Shown here: positions 34,331 to 42,904 of the stretch, in pieces | Numbering within the stretch: the first letter of the stretch is position 1 | How the letters are laid out: each line of letters opens with the position of its first letter | Assembly: GCF_003265705.1 (NCBI RefSeq) | Contig: NW_020313056.1 | Coordinates: 8,564,188 to 8,628,187 of the forward strand | Source of the DNA: Callorhinus ursinus | Taxonomy: Eukaryota; Chordata; Mammalia; Carnivora; Otariidae | Direction: 5' to 3' | DNA length: 64,000 bases | The notes under the pieces: model-generated | Database searches by the model: none | Seen by the model: only the letters and a program-made list of their open reading frames with translations | What the model was told of the DNA's origin: nothing | Translations under genes and position numbers: made by a program

Positions 34331-34515
34331 TCAGCGGGGACCCCCTGAGCAGCCTGACTCTTGGTGTTTGTGCAGCAGGGACATGCGGGAGAAGGTTCGG
34401 GAGCATGTCTTGCACTGATACTTCTTGACATCCGAGTGGGTCTGTAGGTGGGCCCGAAGGTTGGAGCGGTCAGCAAAGGCACGGCTGCAGTGGGAGCAGG
34501 AAAAGGGCTTCTCGC
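34331..34515 (-). CDS. SNAI1: SNAI1 coding exon 3 (fingers 3 and 4)
   Basis: Begins after 'tttctgtccccag' and completes the split Gly204 codon, then reads EKPFSC through the terminal GCSGGPR and stop. Residues 205-264. Finger 3 uses Cys210, Cys213, His226, His230; finger 4 uses Cys238, Cys241, His254 and Cys259. Confidence 0.97.
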
Positions 34516-37500
34516 CTGGGGACAGAAAACAGGAGTTGAGTGCTAAAACCACTTGGGATAACAGCTGACATTTATTTATTGAAATCCCTGCCCACCCACC
34601 AGGGCCTTTACAGCCCAGATCACCCCACCCCTGAAGGAATCCCATGACCCAAGAAACCCAGGCCATATCTAGTGTCCAAAGGCCTGGATATGATTGGGAG
34701 CTCTGCCACTTCCCACCATGTGACCTGGAGCAAGTCATCTTGCTCTAAGCCTCCAGTTGCTCATCTGTAAAATGGAGCTGTTCCCCCCCACCCCCGTAAC
34801 GGCTGGTAATCCAGAGATGGTAAATAAAGCACTTATCCAGGCAAGCCAGCTTGAGACCATGATGGCAACTGAACACTTTGTGCCAGAGAGACAGGAGCAT
34901 CGTACACTTATCTCACTTAATCCTACCCTTGTCCTCAGCTGAGAGATGGTGAAACTGAGGCACAGAGAAGCCAAGTAGCACACGCAGGGTCACCCAGCAA
35001 GAACCAAGCAGCCTGACTCCAGAGCCTGTGACTTTAACCACCACTCAGACGGCCTCTCACTTAAGGGGGCTGTAGTGGGTGTTCCTCATTATCACTCCTG
35101 GATTTACTTCATCTGGGGACAAAGCTTGAGTCAGCCTTAAAGGCTCCCTGCCACACCCCTCCCCCCAGCAGGTTCGGCCACTTCTCTGAGCCGCTTCCCC
35201 ATCACAACGCCACAGTTTGGTAATTTCAAGTCTTGTCTGTCTCCCAATCAGACTGAGTCCCATGAGAGCAGGGGCCTCCCCTGCATTCATTCCAAGGGCT
35301 CAGGACTGGGACCCCCCAAGAGGCTACAGAGACCTTTTACTTTATGACTTGTTTAAAACCCCCTTCCACCTGTGGCCCTCACACCACCTGCCTGGCGAAG
35401 GCTGTGCTGAAAAAGAGTTATGCATATAGAGCTAGGTACACAGTAAGTGCTTATACAATAGATTAAGTCTTTTTTTAAAGCCTCAGAGCCTGACCCCTCA
35501 ATCACCATCAGGTAATGCTGTTCACCAACTTTTCATAATTCCTGCCCCAACTAAGACGATAAAGTTTACAAACATTGACAATGTTGTGTGTTTGTTTTTT
35601 TTCTTTCTTGGGAGTGCAGCATTTCCTAAATAAAAAGTGTGAATAATAACTCATTAAACAAGTACTTATCAAGCCTCCATTCTGTGCCAGGCAATAATGC
35701 TGAACAGAACACTACTAAAAAAGGAGAATTCTACCCTCCTACTCCCAGCATTATATGCCCCTAGGCCATGGCCTGTTTGTTAAATCCCAGGGATGGAATT
35801 CAAGAGCAGGGAATGAATGAATTCCATCCACCTTCTGGGTGCCTGGGGCACTGTGCTGGGCACTGGGAGGGAGGGGTCCAGAAGTCAGATGCCTGAGGCT
35901 GACTATGGAGCCATCCATTCAAGGGCTCAGTCTCCTGGGGCAGATATACAAGGAAACCCACCACAGAGAAGGGGGGGAACTTAGCAGGACTAGGGAAGGG
36001 ATGTCTGAGTTAATTGGCCGCCATTATTGAGCACCCTCTGCATAGTAGGCCTGAAGGGCCTGAGGACTACACTACAAGGTCCAAGTGAGGTCCCTCCTTC
36101 ACATGCTCCCTTGTGAACTAAGGGCTTATTGTATGCAGATATGGGTAAGGACGAGGAGTCCTATTTTCCCCAGGGTGCAGAAAGCCACTTCCCTCTCACC
36201 TCCTCAGCAGAGGTGAAGGAGCCCTGGCTCAGTCTTATGAGCTGTGACTTGGGAAAGTGATTTGCTTCTGTGCCTCAGTTTCCTGATCTGTAAGGTGGGG
36301 GTTACGACAGCACCTCCCGCCTGGTTTCTGATTTATTGCATTAACCCAGGTGAGGGAAGCCACGGGCAATGCCCCTCCCATACAGCAAGTGCTCAGTGAA
36401 CGTTACCTTTGTCATGTATGATCAGACACAAAACGTGAACAAAGGAGGAAGGAGGCCTTACAGGATGTGATGGGGTGGAGGTCTGTGTGTGCAAGCAGCA
36501 GACACAGACCTGCACCCCTTGCAGATCCCTCACCCCCGCAGACGTCTTTATGGTGTTCCTGGCGAGTGTGAAATCGGCACCAGGCCGGCGGGGACAAAGG
36601 CCGCCGAGGGGGGGCACTGTACATGCGATACTCCCCGGATTAAAGGGGTCTGACACGCTGTGGGCCAGCAGCTGCGGCCCAGAACAGGTGCTGGGCACCA
36701 CTGGCCCATGCACCTGCTCCACCCCCCCAGCCCCCACCCACTGGGCCCATCATTAAGGCACACAATGGGAGTCAATGAGGATGGTGATGGTGCATTTCAA
36801 CAGGCTTTTTGTGTCCCAGCCGTGCCTTTACATGAAAATGTCCTGATGGGTGGGGAGAGAAGCTGGGGGGCTCAGGGGAGCACCCCCAAGGGTTCTGACT
36901 CCTCCAAATAGAGCCCTCTTCAGCTGGGCAATTGCCCAAGACAGAGGCCAGGCAGTTGGACCTTTACATCAGGTCCCTTTAAAATCAGGACTATGTGTGC
37001 ACAAAGAGAAAAAGGGAGCCATAGTCTGCACGCTGGGGAGGACGCCGGGGACACTCTCTAGGAGTAATGATGATACTCATAATGCCTGCAAAACGCCAAG
37101 CCTAACAAACCGCCCCACTGACCCTCACGGCTCAGAGGTCAGCCACGGGGCCAGGAAATGCCAGAACTGAGGTCTCCAACCCAGTCAGCTTGACCCCAAA
37201 GCTGATAGCTATAACCCTTGAACCTTCTCCCAAAGTCATTCCCCAAAGGGCAGCTCCAAATATGGTGGCCTCCACCTTTCAAGTTCTGAAAAGACACAGT
37301 GGGGACCTTTTCCACATTTCCAGAAAGTTAAGAGAACAGAAGAGGCTCCATCTCACAATTTTCTACACATTTAGTATCATGTTTTTGAAACATCAAGACC
37401 TAACTGTTTACTGCTGGCAAAGGTATTCCCAGGTCTGAATAGGACTGAGTTTATCTACTCCATGGTGGGGGTAGGGAGAGCAGATCTGAGAACCATGATT

Positions 37501-38144
37501 AACAAATTATTATGAAGCGATTAAGGAGCCACTGAATCTTGACAGGCAACCTATAAAACGCTATCAGAATCCACCCTATAGGATTAAGCTATCATAATCC
37601 TGAGGCTCAGACGTTACATCACTTGCCCCAAGGTCACACAGCATGGAAGCAGAGCAAATACCAAAACCATTTCTGTGCACTTATATATGAAGTGGTGGTC
37701 CAGGTGCTTTCTTTCATTTAACTGGCGCAGAAACCCCACAAGATGTCCTTATGCTCATTTTACAGATGTGGAAACTGAGGCTCAGAGAGGTGAACCATCG
37801 ACTCAAGGTTTGAAGTTCTCCAAGCAGGATTCAGAGCCAGGTGGGGGGTCTCACAACATCCTGCCTGTCTGAGGTGGGGGTGGGGATGGGCTGGGGGGAG
37901 GGTGGAGTGAGGTGGGCCCCTTCACACCTGGCCCAGCAGCAAGGTGTTGGTTGCACCTCTCCCATACCCAACTCCAACCCATTTGGTGGAGAAATGGAGA
38001 CTGCAGAGACATAGTTATCTACTTTCGCCCATCTGCTTGGCTGGTGAACGAGTGAATGTTTCTGCCAAACATTTCAGACAGCCAAGCCCCTGAACTAATG
38101 AGCCAGAAGTCAGGAGACTCGAGCCCCGGTTTCCACACTCCGGG

Positions 38145-38184
<40 letters not shown>

Positions 38185-39493
38185 CAGCAAGCCCAGTCCC
38201 CCCTCCAGAGCTGGCAGAGAAGGCAGCGGGGACCGCGGTGGCCCACGGGGACACTCACCGGTGTGGGTCCGGACGTGGCCCTGCAGCAGCCAGGGCCTGG
38301 AGAAGGCCTTCCCGCAGGTGCCACAGACGCAGGGCAGCGTGTGGCTTCGGATGTGCATCTTGAGGGCACCCAGGCTGAGGTATTCCTTGTTGCAGTACTT
38401 GCAGTTGAAGGCCTTTCGAGTCTGGGAGTCCTTGGCCACGGAGAGCCCGGCCAGCTGCGTGGGCAACTGGCCCAAGCCTGGGAAGGCAGCATAGCCCTCG
38501 GCCTCCAAGGAAGAGGCTGAGGTGGAAGAGAAGGACGAAGGAGCCGGTGAGGGGGGGCTGGGGGGCTGGGAGCCTTTCCCACTGTCCTCGTCCGACAGGG
38601 AGGTCAGCTCCACGGCCTTGGGGACCTCCTGGGGCAGAAGGGAGGCCCAGCCGATGGGCTGGGCTTGGGGTGCCAGGAGAGAGTCCCAGATGAGCGTGGG
38701 CAGAGAGGCCGTGGGGTTGAGGACCTCGGGAGGTGGGATGGCCGCCAGCAGGTGGGCCTGGTCGTAGGGCTGCTGGAAGGTAAACTCTGAGGGGAGACGG
38801 AGAAAAGGGCAGGGTCAGGCATTCGGTCGCGCAGTCAGTCAACAAACAGTAGCCTGCTGCGGGCGGGGGCCGCGGGGCCGGCACTCAGTACTTACTGGAG
38901 GAATGAAAGGATCACGGCCGGGGGGCGGCCCGTTCTGCCCGCCCGGAGCCCCTCCTCACCCGGGCCGCCCGGCTCGCCAGCCTCGGCCTCCAGATCTTAC
39001 GCGAAGGGCGCCGCCGTCCAGCCCCGACTCGGGGGCGCTCCCCCTGACGCCCCCCCATCTCCCGGCCCGCGGGCCACCGCCGGCGCCTCCCCTCCTCAGG
39101 CGCGTAGCCCCCGCCCCACCTCCGGCCGCGCTCTCCCCCAGAGAAGCCCCCTCGCTTCCCCGCCGTCGGGGCTCGGCCGCCGCGCAGTCTCCTCCCGCCA
39201 GACCCCCGCCCTCGGACAGCCCTCCCCCAACCGCCCGCATCCACCTGCCCCGGGCTCCTCACGCCCCTCTGCACACTGCCCCGCGCCGGGCCCTTGGGCT
39301 CGGTTCCGGGCCCTGGACTTGGCCCCCAAGTCCCCCTCCCCCAAGGTGCCCCCCACGCGGCCTCCGCCGGTCTCCCCGAAGCCCCCGGGGTCCCTCACCC
39401 CGTCCACTCACCTGGAGAAGAGTCGTGCAGCTCGCTGTAGTTGGGCCTCCGGCGGGAGCAGGCGGACTTCCTGACGAGAAAAGAGCGCGGCAT
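34331..39493 (-). CDS. SNAI1: SNAI1 (Snail) zinc-finger transcription repressor, complete, 3 exons
   Basis: Join of 39493-39412, 38786-38259 and 34515-34331, giving 795 nt, exactly 264 residues plus stop, the mammalian length. All junctions are GT/AG and in frame. Visible parts: SNAG repression motif MPRSFLVRK at 1-9, which recruits LSD1, HDAC and PRC2 complexes; DSGKGS phosphodegron at 95-100 (GSK3-beta and beta-TrCP site); serine/proline-rich middle; four zinc fingers at about 154-176, 178-202, 208-230 and 236-259, the last a C2HC finger. All metal ligands are present. The protein binds CAGGTG E-boxes in the nucleus and represses epithelial genes such as CDH1, driving epithelial-mesenchymal transition and mesoderm and neural-crest migration. 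It lies downstream of RNF114 in the same direction. Difference from human: Thr at 137 where human has a ubiquitin-acceptor Lys. Confidence 0.98.
34675..34845 (+). repeat. MIR SINE in SNAI1 intron 2
   Basis: 'gggagctctgccacttccca', 'catgtgacctggagcaagtc' and 'tgctcatctgtaaaatggag' are in MIR order. Confidence 0.8.
34900..35050 (-). repeat. MIR SINE in SNAI1 intron 2
   Basis: 'gtgaaactgaggcacagaga', 'cagggtcacccagcaagaac' and 'ccagagcctgtgactttaac' read as antisense MIR, directly following the + strand MIR. Confidence 0.75.
35051..36220. other. SNAI1 intron 2, unique-looking sequence
   Basis: L2/MIR-like words occur at 35420-35450 ('gctaggtacacagtaagtgc') and 35640-35700 ('tcaagcctccattctgtgcc', 'aggcaataatgctgaacaga'). 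The rest shows no recognised repeat or coding sequence. Confidence 0.45.
36222..36420 (+). repeat. MIR SINE in SNAI1 intron 2
   Basis: 'tgagctgtgacttgggaaag', 'tgcctcagtttcctgatctg' and 'cagcaagtgctcagtgaacg' follow MIR. Confidence 0.8.
36480..36860. promoter_or_regulatory. GC-rich non-repeat block in SNAI1 intron 2 (candidate enhancer)
   Basis: A repeat-free stretch between MIR remnants. It contains CpG-bearing words ('aggccggcggggacaaaggc', 'cgccgaggggggg') and homeobox-like cores ('gtctttatgg', 'catcattaaggc'). It does not code. Assignment as a regulatory element is inference only. Confidence 0.35.
37590..37850 (-). repeat. MIR-derived sequence, two antisense pieces
   Basis: 37590-37660 has 'tgccccaaggtcacacagca' and 37690-37850 has 'attttacagatgtggaaact' plus 'gaggctcagagaggtgaacc'. 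Either two MIRs or one with an insertion. Confidence 0.6.
38145..38181. repeat. A37 homopolymer next to SNAI1 exon 2
   Basis: 37 consecutive A on +, i.e. T37 on the transcribed-sense strand, starting 77 bp inside intron 2 from the exon 2 donor. No SINE or L1 body is attached. Confidence 0.95.
38259..38786 (-). CDS. SNAI1: SNAI1 coding exon 2 (destruction box, fingers 1 and 2)
   Basis: 528 nt between 'ctccgtctcccctcag' acceptor and 'GTGAGT' donor. Residues 28-204. Holds the conserved [20 protein letters not shown] block, the DSGKGS degron (38586-38569), Ser/Pro-rich segment, finger 1 (Cys156, Cys159, His172, His176) and finger 2 (Cys182, Cys185, His198, His202). Residue 137 is Thr (ACG, 38460-38458). 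Confidence 0.97.
38787..39411 (-). other. SNAI1: SNAI1 intron 1 (CpG-rich)
   Basis: 625 bp, very GC-rich, GT donor at 39411 and AG acceptor at 38787. Its long open frames on both strands are composition artefacts. It carries a CAGGTG/CACCTG E-box near 39240, and another overlaps the exon 1 donor (39409-39414). Confidence 0.9.
39412..39493 (-). CDS. SNAI1: SNAI1 coding exon 1 (SNAG domain)
   Basis: Start codon in context GCCACCATGC, a strong Kozak sequence. It encodes residues 1-27 plus the first base of codon 28: the invariant SNAG motif, then a segment at 10-16 that differs from human and mouse, then [11 protein letters not shown]. The donor 'CAG|GTGAGT' doubles as an E-box. Confidence 0.97.
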
Positions 39494-39575
39494 GGTGGCC
39501 GAAGCAGCCGGGGTCGACGGGTTGCGCAGGGGTCGCGAAGTGCTCCACCCGCGAGGCCGAGCCGCTGTGCTGTGA
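39494..39575 (-). other. SNAI1: SNAI1 5'UTR (inferred)
   Basis: About 80 nt between the start codon and a transcription start placed 25-30 bp below the TATA-like element. No upstream ATG precedes the start codon on the minus strand. The start site is inferred, not mapped. Confidence 0.65.
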
Positions 39576-39595
39576 GTGGAGACGCTCCGCCAACT

Positions 39596-39605
39596 CCTTT
39601 AAGTA
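39596..39605 (-). promoter_or_regulatory. SNAI1: TATA-like element of SNAI1
   Basis: Minus strand reads GGCGTACTTAAAGGAG. The TACTTAAAGG core sits where a TATA box would give a 5'UTR of about 80 nt. Confidence 0.65.
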
Positions 39606-39640
39606 CGCCAGCCGCTGGGTGGGGGAGGGGCCTGTCGAGA

Positions 39641-39709
39641 CCACGCCCCTTTGTCACCTCCGCGCCAATGGAGGCGCGCCTTCGCCAGAGGCCACGCCCC
39701 GAGCAGGTG
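39641..39709 (-). promoter_or_regulatory. SNAI1: SNAI1 proximal promoter elements
   Basis: On the minus strand, from distal to proximal: CACCTG E-box (39709-39704), GGGGCGTGG GC box (39700-39692), ATTGG inverted CCAAT box (39669-39665), GAGGTGACAAAGG with a TCF/LEF-like core, then a second GGGGCGTGG (39649-39641). SNAI1 is known to repress its own promoter through an E-box, and this E-box is the obvious candidate. Confidence 0.7.
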
Positions 39710-39907
39710 CGCCGGGGGCTGGTGGGGCTAGCGCCGCGTGGCGCTGGGGGCCGGGCGGGGGCCGCTCGGAGGCCCGGCTGCGGGCGCTGCGCGGATTGCC
39801 CCGCAGCGGACTGCGGGCGGGCGGGCGCGGGGAGCCCCAGGCGAGGCGGGACCCCCTTCGGGACCCCGCACGCCCGCCAGCTCAGCGCTGCACGGTCGTC
39901 CGCCTCT

Positions 39908-39922
39908 GGCGCCCTCTGGCGC
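39908..39922 (-). promoter_or_regulatory. CTCF-like motif upstream of SNAI1
   Basis: The minus strand reads GGCGCCAGAGGGCGCC, close to the CTCF core (CCA..AG.GGGCGC). About 340 bp upstream of the inferred SNAI1 start. Motif only; occupancy not known. Confidence 0.45.
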
Positions 39923-40164
39923 CGCGTACCGCGGGTCTGGGCACCTGATGTTCCGAAACCGCCTCCGCCTCGGGCACGGGGAAGGGGGCGGAAATTTCCT
40001 CGGTCAGGCTGGCGCCTCGCAAAGAGCGTGGGATTGACGAGGGACGATACACATTTCGGAGGAGGATGCGAGGAAATGAACACCTTCACGTGGCTGCTGG
40101 CAGTGTGAAATGCCACAGCCTTTTTGCAAAGCAATCTGGCATCATCTAGCAAAAGGCATCCGTT

Positions 40165-40660
40165 CCTTCACTTAGCAAATGTTTACTGAGCACCCGCTAC
40201 GTGCCAGTCACTATTCCCGGAGCTGGGGTAACAGTCCTGAACAAAACACTCGGGGTTTCTAATGAAGGGTAGCTCGCCGTTTGGTGGGGGAGAGAGACGA
40301 AGTAAACAGACAATAATTAAGCAAAGGGAAGTGTGCTTTGATGCGGGGGAGGCCACAGGGCACTGTGACAGTCAAGAAGCGGGTCACCTGACAGGGGGTC
40401 CGGGGCAACTTCCCAGAGGAAGTGAAGAAATACCGAGGGGAAAGGCCCGAGGTTAGAATCAGTAACTACTTTAGAGTCATCGAGAGCAGCTCCCAGGGAT
40501 GGGGGTGGGGTGGGCAAGCTGGAGAGGTCAGATCTGCTGGGCCTCCAGGGCCTAGAGGAGTTTGAACTTTGCCCCAAGGACAGTGGGAGCCAAGACAGGA
40601 TTTTCAGCTGAGAAGGGACCTGTTAGAGTTTGGTTGAGAAAGATCACTCTGGGCAGGTGG
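40165..40660 (+). repeat. ancient interspersed repeat
   Basis: 'gcaaatgtttactgagcacc', 'gtaacagtcctgaacaaaac', 'gtaaacagacaataattaag' and 'gaaagatcactctgggcagg' are in the same order as in the 13.0 and 28.1 kb copies, with the body better preserved. Confidence 0.7.
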
Positions 40661-41184
40661 GAGAAAAGTAGGAAAGGGAGGGGCTGAGGTGGGTCTTCTC
40701 ACCTGTCTGGGCGTCAGGAATCCTGTGTCTAAAGCACCTAACTCCAGGCTCCACAGTGCGGGGGCAGGGCACTGACCGATCAAATGTGGGGTGGGCCCAG
40801 GGGAGGGACAGCTGGAGCCTCACCCTCAGCTCTGCTGTGAGCCCACCCACTGCAGACAGGGCCGTGCCAGGCCTGGGGTGAGGGTGGGGGCACAGAAATA
40901 AATCCATAGGTCCCCTCCAGCGTGTTTCCATCTGTGAAGCAAGGACTATGAAAACCTGTAAGCCCCTACTCACCGCCTAGAATGTGGGCAGGGACAACTG
41001 TCTGTTTGCGTCACTAACTTGTGTTCTAGTTGGTGAGTTGAAGTAAGGTGGGGGGAGGTGGGCCATATGCAGTCACTATGAAGAACATCCCCCCCCTCCT
41101 GTGTCTATTTAGTTTCAAAATGTGATTCTCCACTCGAAGCCAGAGGGAGTAAGACGGTGTCTCTCTGCTCAAACCCTCCTATGT
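40661..41184. other. intergenic, nothing recognised
   Basis: Unique-looking sequence between an ancient repeat and an L2. Confidence 0.4.
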
Positions 41185-41430
41185 TTCTGTCTCACCCAGA
41201 TTAAAAGCCAAAGTCCTCACCACAGCCCTCCACCCAGCTGATCTGACCTATGCTGACCTTGTCTTGAGCCACTCTCCCCACTCTCCAGGCACAACGATCT
41301 CCCACCACATGTCTTTGTGTTCCTCCACATCCCAGCCCTTTCCCACCACAGGACCTTGGCACCTGCCAGCCACCACTGCCCCCCATCCCTCTTCCCCCAG
41401 ATCTTCACCTGGCTGGCTCCTTTTCAGTCT
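41185..41430 (+). repeat. ancient L2 LINE fragment
   Basis: 'ttaaaagccaaagtcctcac', 'ccaccacaggaccttggcac' and 'cagatcttcacctggctggc' match the L2 3' region. Confidence 0.75.
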
Positions 41431-41449
41431 GTTTCATCATTTTCACCAA

Positions 41450-41990
41450 ATGCCTCATTAGTAATGAGAGAAATGTAAATTAAACCACAGCGAGATACCA
41501 TTTCACACCCATCAAAAGAAAAAAAAAGCTAAAATTTGGTCAATATCAAGTGTTGATGAGGGTGTAAGGGCAGCAGGACTTTTGTCCCATGCTGAGGAGA
41601 GTGTCAATGGGCACAACCACTTTGAAAAAGTTTGGCATCAGCTAGTAACAGGTGACTCTCCTCCTCCCAGCATTCTACTTCTAGGCCAATCTATTCGAAG
41701 GGGTTCTCAGCCCAGACCGCAGATTAGATTCTGCTAGGGAACACCCAAGCCTGGGCCCCACCTCCACAGACATCCTGATTTAATTAGTCTGGGTAGGGGT
41801 GCGGGCGGCCTCCGGTCTTAGCATTTTTTAAAACTCTTCAGGTGATTCCAGTGAGCCATCAAAGCTGAGAACTGCTGCCCAGACCTGAACTCAGAAGAAA
41901 CAGGAGAATAATCACCGAACCCTTGTTCCTAATAGCAAAAATTTGGAAACGACCCAAATGTTTATCAACAGTATCATGGATTAACGATCC
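41450..41990 (+). repeat. old L1 3' fragment with a DNA transposon inside
   Basis: Left part: 'agtaatgagagaaatgtaaa', 'cgagataccatttcacaccc', 'cattctacttctaggccaat'. Right part from about 41880: 'cagaagaaacaggagaataa', 'aacgacccaaatgtttatca'. The break is filled by a MER5-like element. Confidence 0.8.
41698..41879. repeat. MER5-like hAT transposon remnant nested in L1
   Basis: Inverted termini are visible ('ggggttctcagcccagaccg' versus 'aagctgagaactgctgcc'), with 'tgggccccacctccacagac' and 'ctgatttaattagtctgggt' between. A short non-autonomous Charlie-type element. Confidence 0.8.
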
Positions 41991-42069
41991 ATGGTCCAAT
42001 CCCATAATCTAAGAGTAAGTCCTATCTCCTGGAGATGCCGATAGGTAGAGTCCAGGGGACGATAGTGCT

Positions 42070-42560
42070 CAGACACCATGGCCTGGGCCTCCCGCTTTCC
42101 GTTTTCCTCGTTTGTCAGGCACCTGCGCCTGGGAGGGAGTACAGAGCAGGGGAGGACCCTTTCTCAGATCTGGGCTGTCCCCTCCTTTCCGATTGAATTG
42201 CCCCCGCCCTCGTTCCCCGGCCTCCTGGAAGCGGCGGAGACCGCGAGGTGGGGGGATGCGGGCTTCCAACGAGGCTCCGGGGCCACAAACCATTTCTCCG
42301 AGGTGCTGCCCCTACGCTGCGTAGCGGGGTGGGGGTGGAGGGGGGAAGGCGACACTTTAGATGCAGTGGTGTCAGGTCCTCCCGGAAGTGGGCGGCCTCT
42401 GCGACGGAGCCGCCGACCAGGCGACCGCTCCCCGCCCCACGCCCCGGGGCGCGGTCCTCCGGCGCCCTCTGCTGGCCGAGGTGCTCCCTGAGACCGCTTC
42501 CGGGCCGCCCGGTGCGGGGCTGGGCACACACGCCGGTAAGGGGGTGAAAACTGGTACACC
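42070..42560. promoter_or_regulatory. GC-rich island 2.5-3 kb upstream of SNAI1
   Basis: CpG-dense, repeat-free stretch with ETS-like 'cccggaagtg' and 'cttccgggcc', E-box 'cacctg' near 42120, and a strong CTCF-like motif. Several open frames of about 130 residues cover it on both strands without any domain. It could be a distal promoter or enhancer; no splice structure is evident. Confidence 0.55.
42461..42475 (-). promoter_or_regulatory. CTCF-like motif
   Basis: The minus strand reads CCAGCAGAGGGCGCC, a near-ideal CTCF core, in the same orientation as the motif at 39908. Motif only. Confidence 0.55.
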
Positions 42561-42685
42561 TGCCCTGGAGAACAGTTTGGGACTATGTCATGTGACTAGG
42601 AATGGCCTCTGAGAGGAAGATAAATTTGAACATAGGCCTGCATTTTCCACAGGTATCCATCCCCCAACTAAAAGTAAAAACAATA

Positions 42686-42891
42686 GAGGCGCCTGGGTGG
42701 GTCAGCGGGTTAAGCGTCTGCCTTTGGCTCAGGCCATGATGGGGGGGTGGTCAGCGTTTCGAGCCCCAAAGACGGACTCCCTGCTCAGCGAGGAGGCTGC
42801 TTCTCCCTCTCCCTTTGCCCTCCGCCCCCAGCTCGTGCTAGCTGTCTCTCGAGTGCGCTCTCAAATAAATCTTAAGAAAAATAAAAATAAA
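42686..42891 (+). repeat. diverged carnivore tRNA-Lys SINE
   Basis: Forward SINEC with a rearranged middle ('gatgggggggtggtcagcgt'). Perfect 13-bp duplication 'aaagtaaaaacaa' at 42671-42683 and 42892-42904. Confidence 0.93.
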
Positions 42892-42904
42892 AAAGTAAAA
42901 ACAA

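Larger units (their letters stand above)
34516..38258 (-). other. SNAI1: SNAI1 intron 2
   Basis: 3.74 kb with GTGAGT donor at 38258 and CAG acceptor at 34516. It contains MIR fragments, a 37-bp A-run close to the donor, and a GC-rich non-repetitive block at 36480-36860. No carnivore SINE or L1 has inserted, unlike the flanks, which hold one about every 2-3 kb. Confidence 0.9.
38850..40060. promoter_or_regulatory. SNAI1: SNAI1 promoter CpG island
   Basis: About 1.2 kb of dense CpG covering intron 1, exon 1 and the proximal promoter. Long frames such as the 401-residue + strand frame and the 297-residue - strand frame lie wholly inside it and have no domain. Confidence 0.9.

Noticed and set aside
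38255..38884. 209-residue minus-strand frame over SNAI1 exon 2.
   Set aside because: Shadow frame of SNAI1; it passes through the acceptor site and lacks zinc-finger residues in that frame.
38903..40152. Long open frames of 401 (+) and 297 (-) residues over the SNAI1 promoter.
   Set aside because: They lie in a CpG island where stop codons are rare, have low-complexity Pro/Arg/Ala composition and no domain, and overlap the real SNAI1 exon 1 in other frames.
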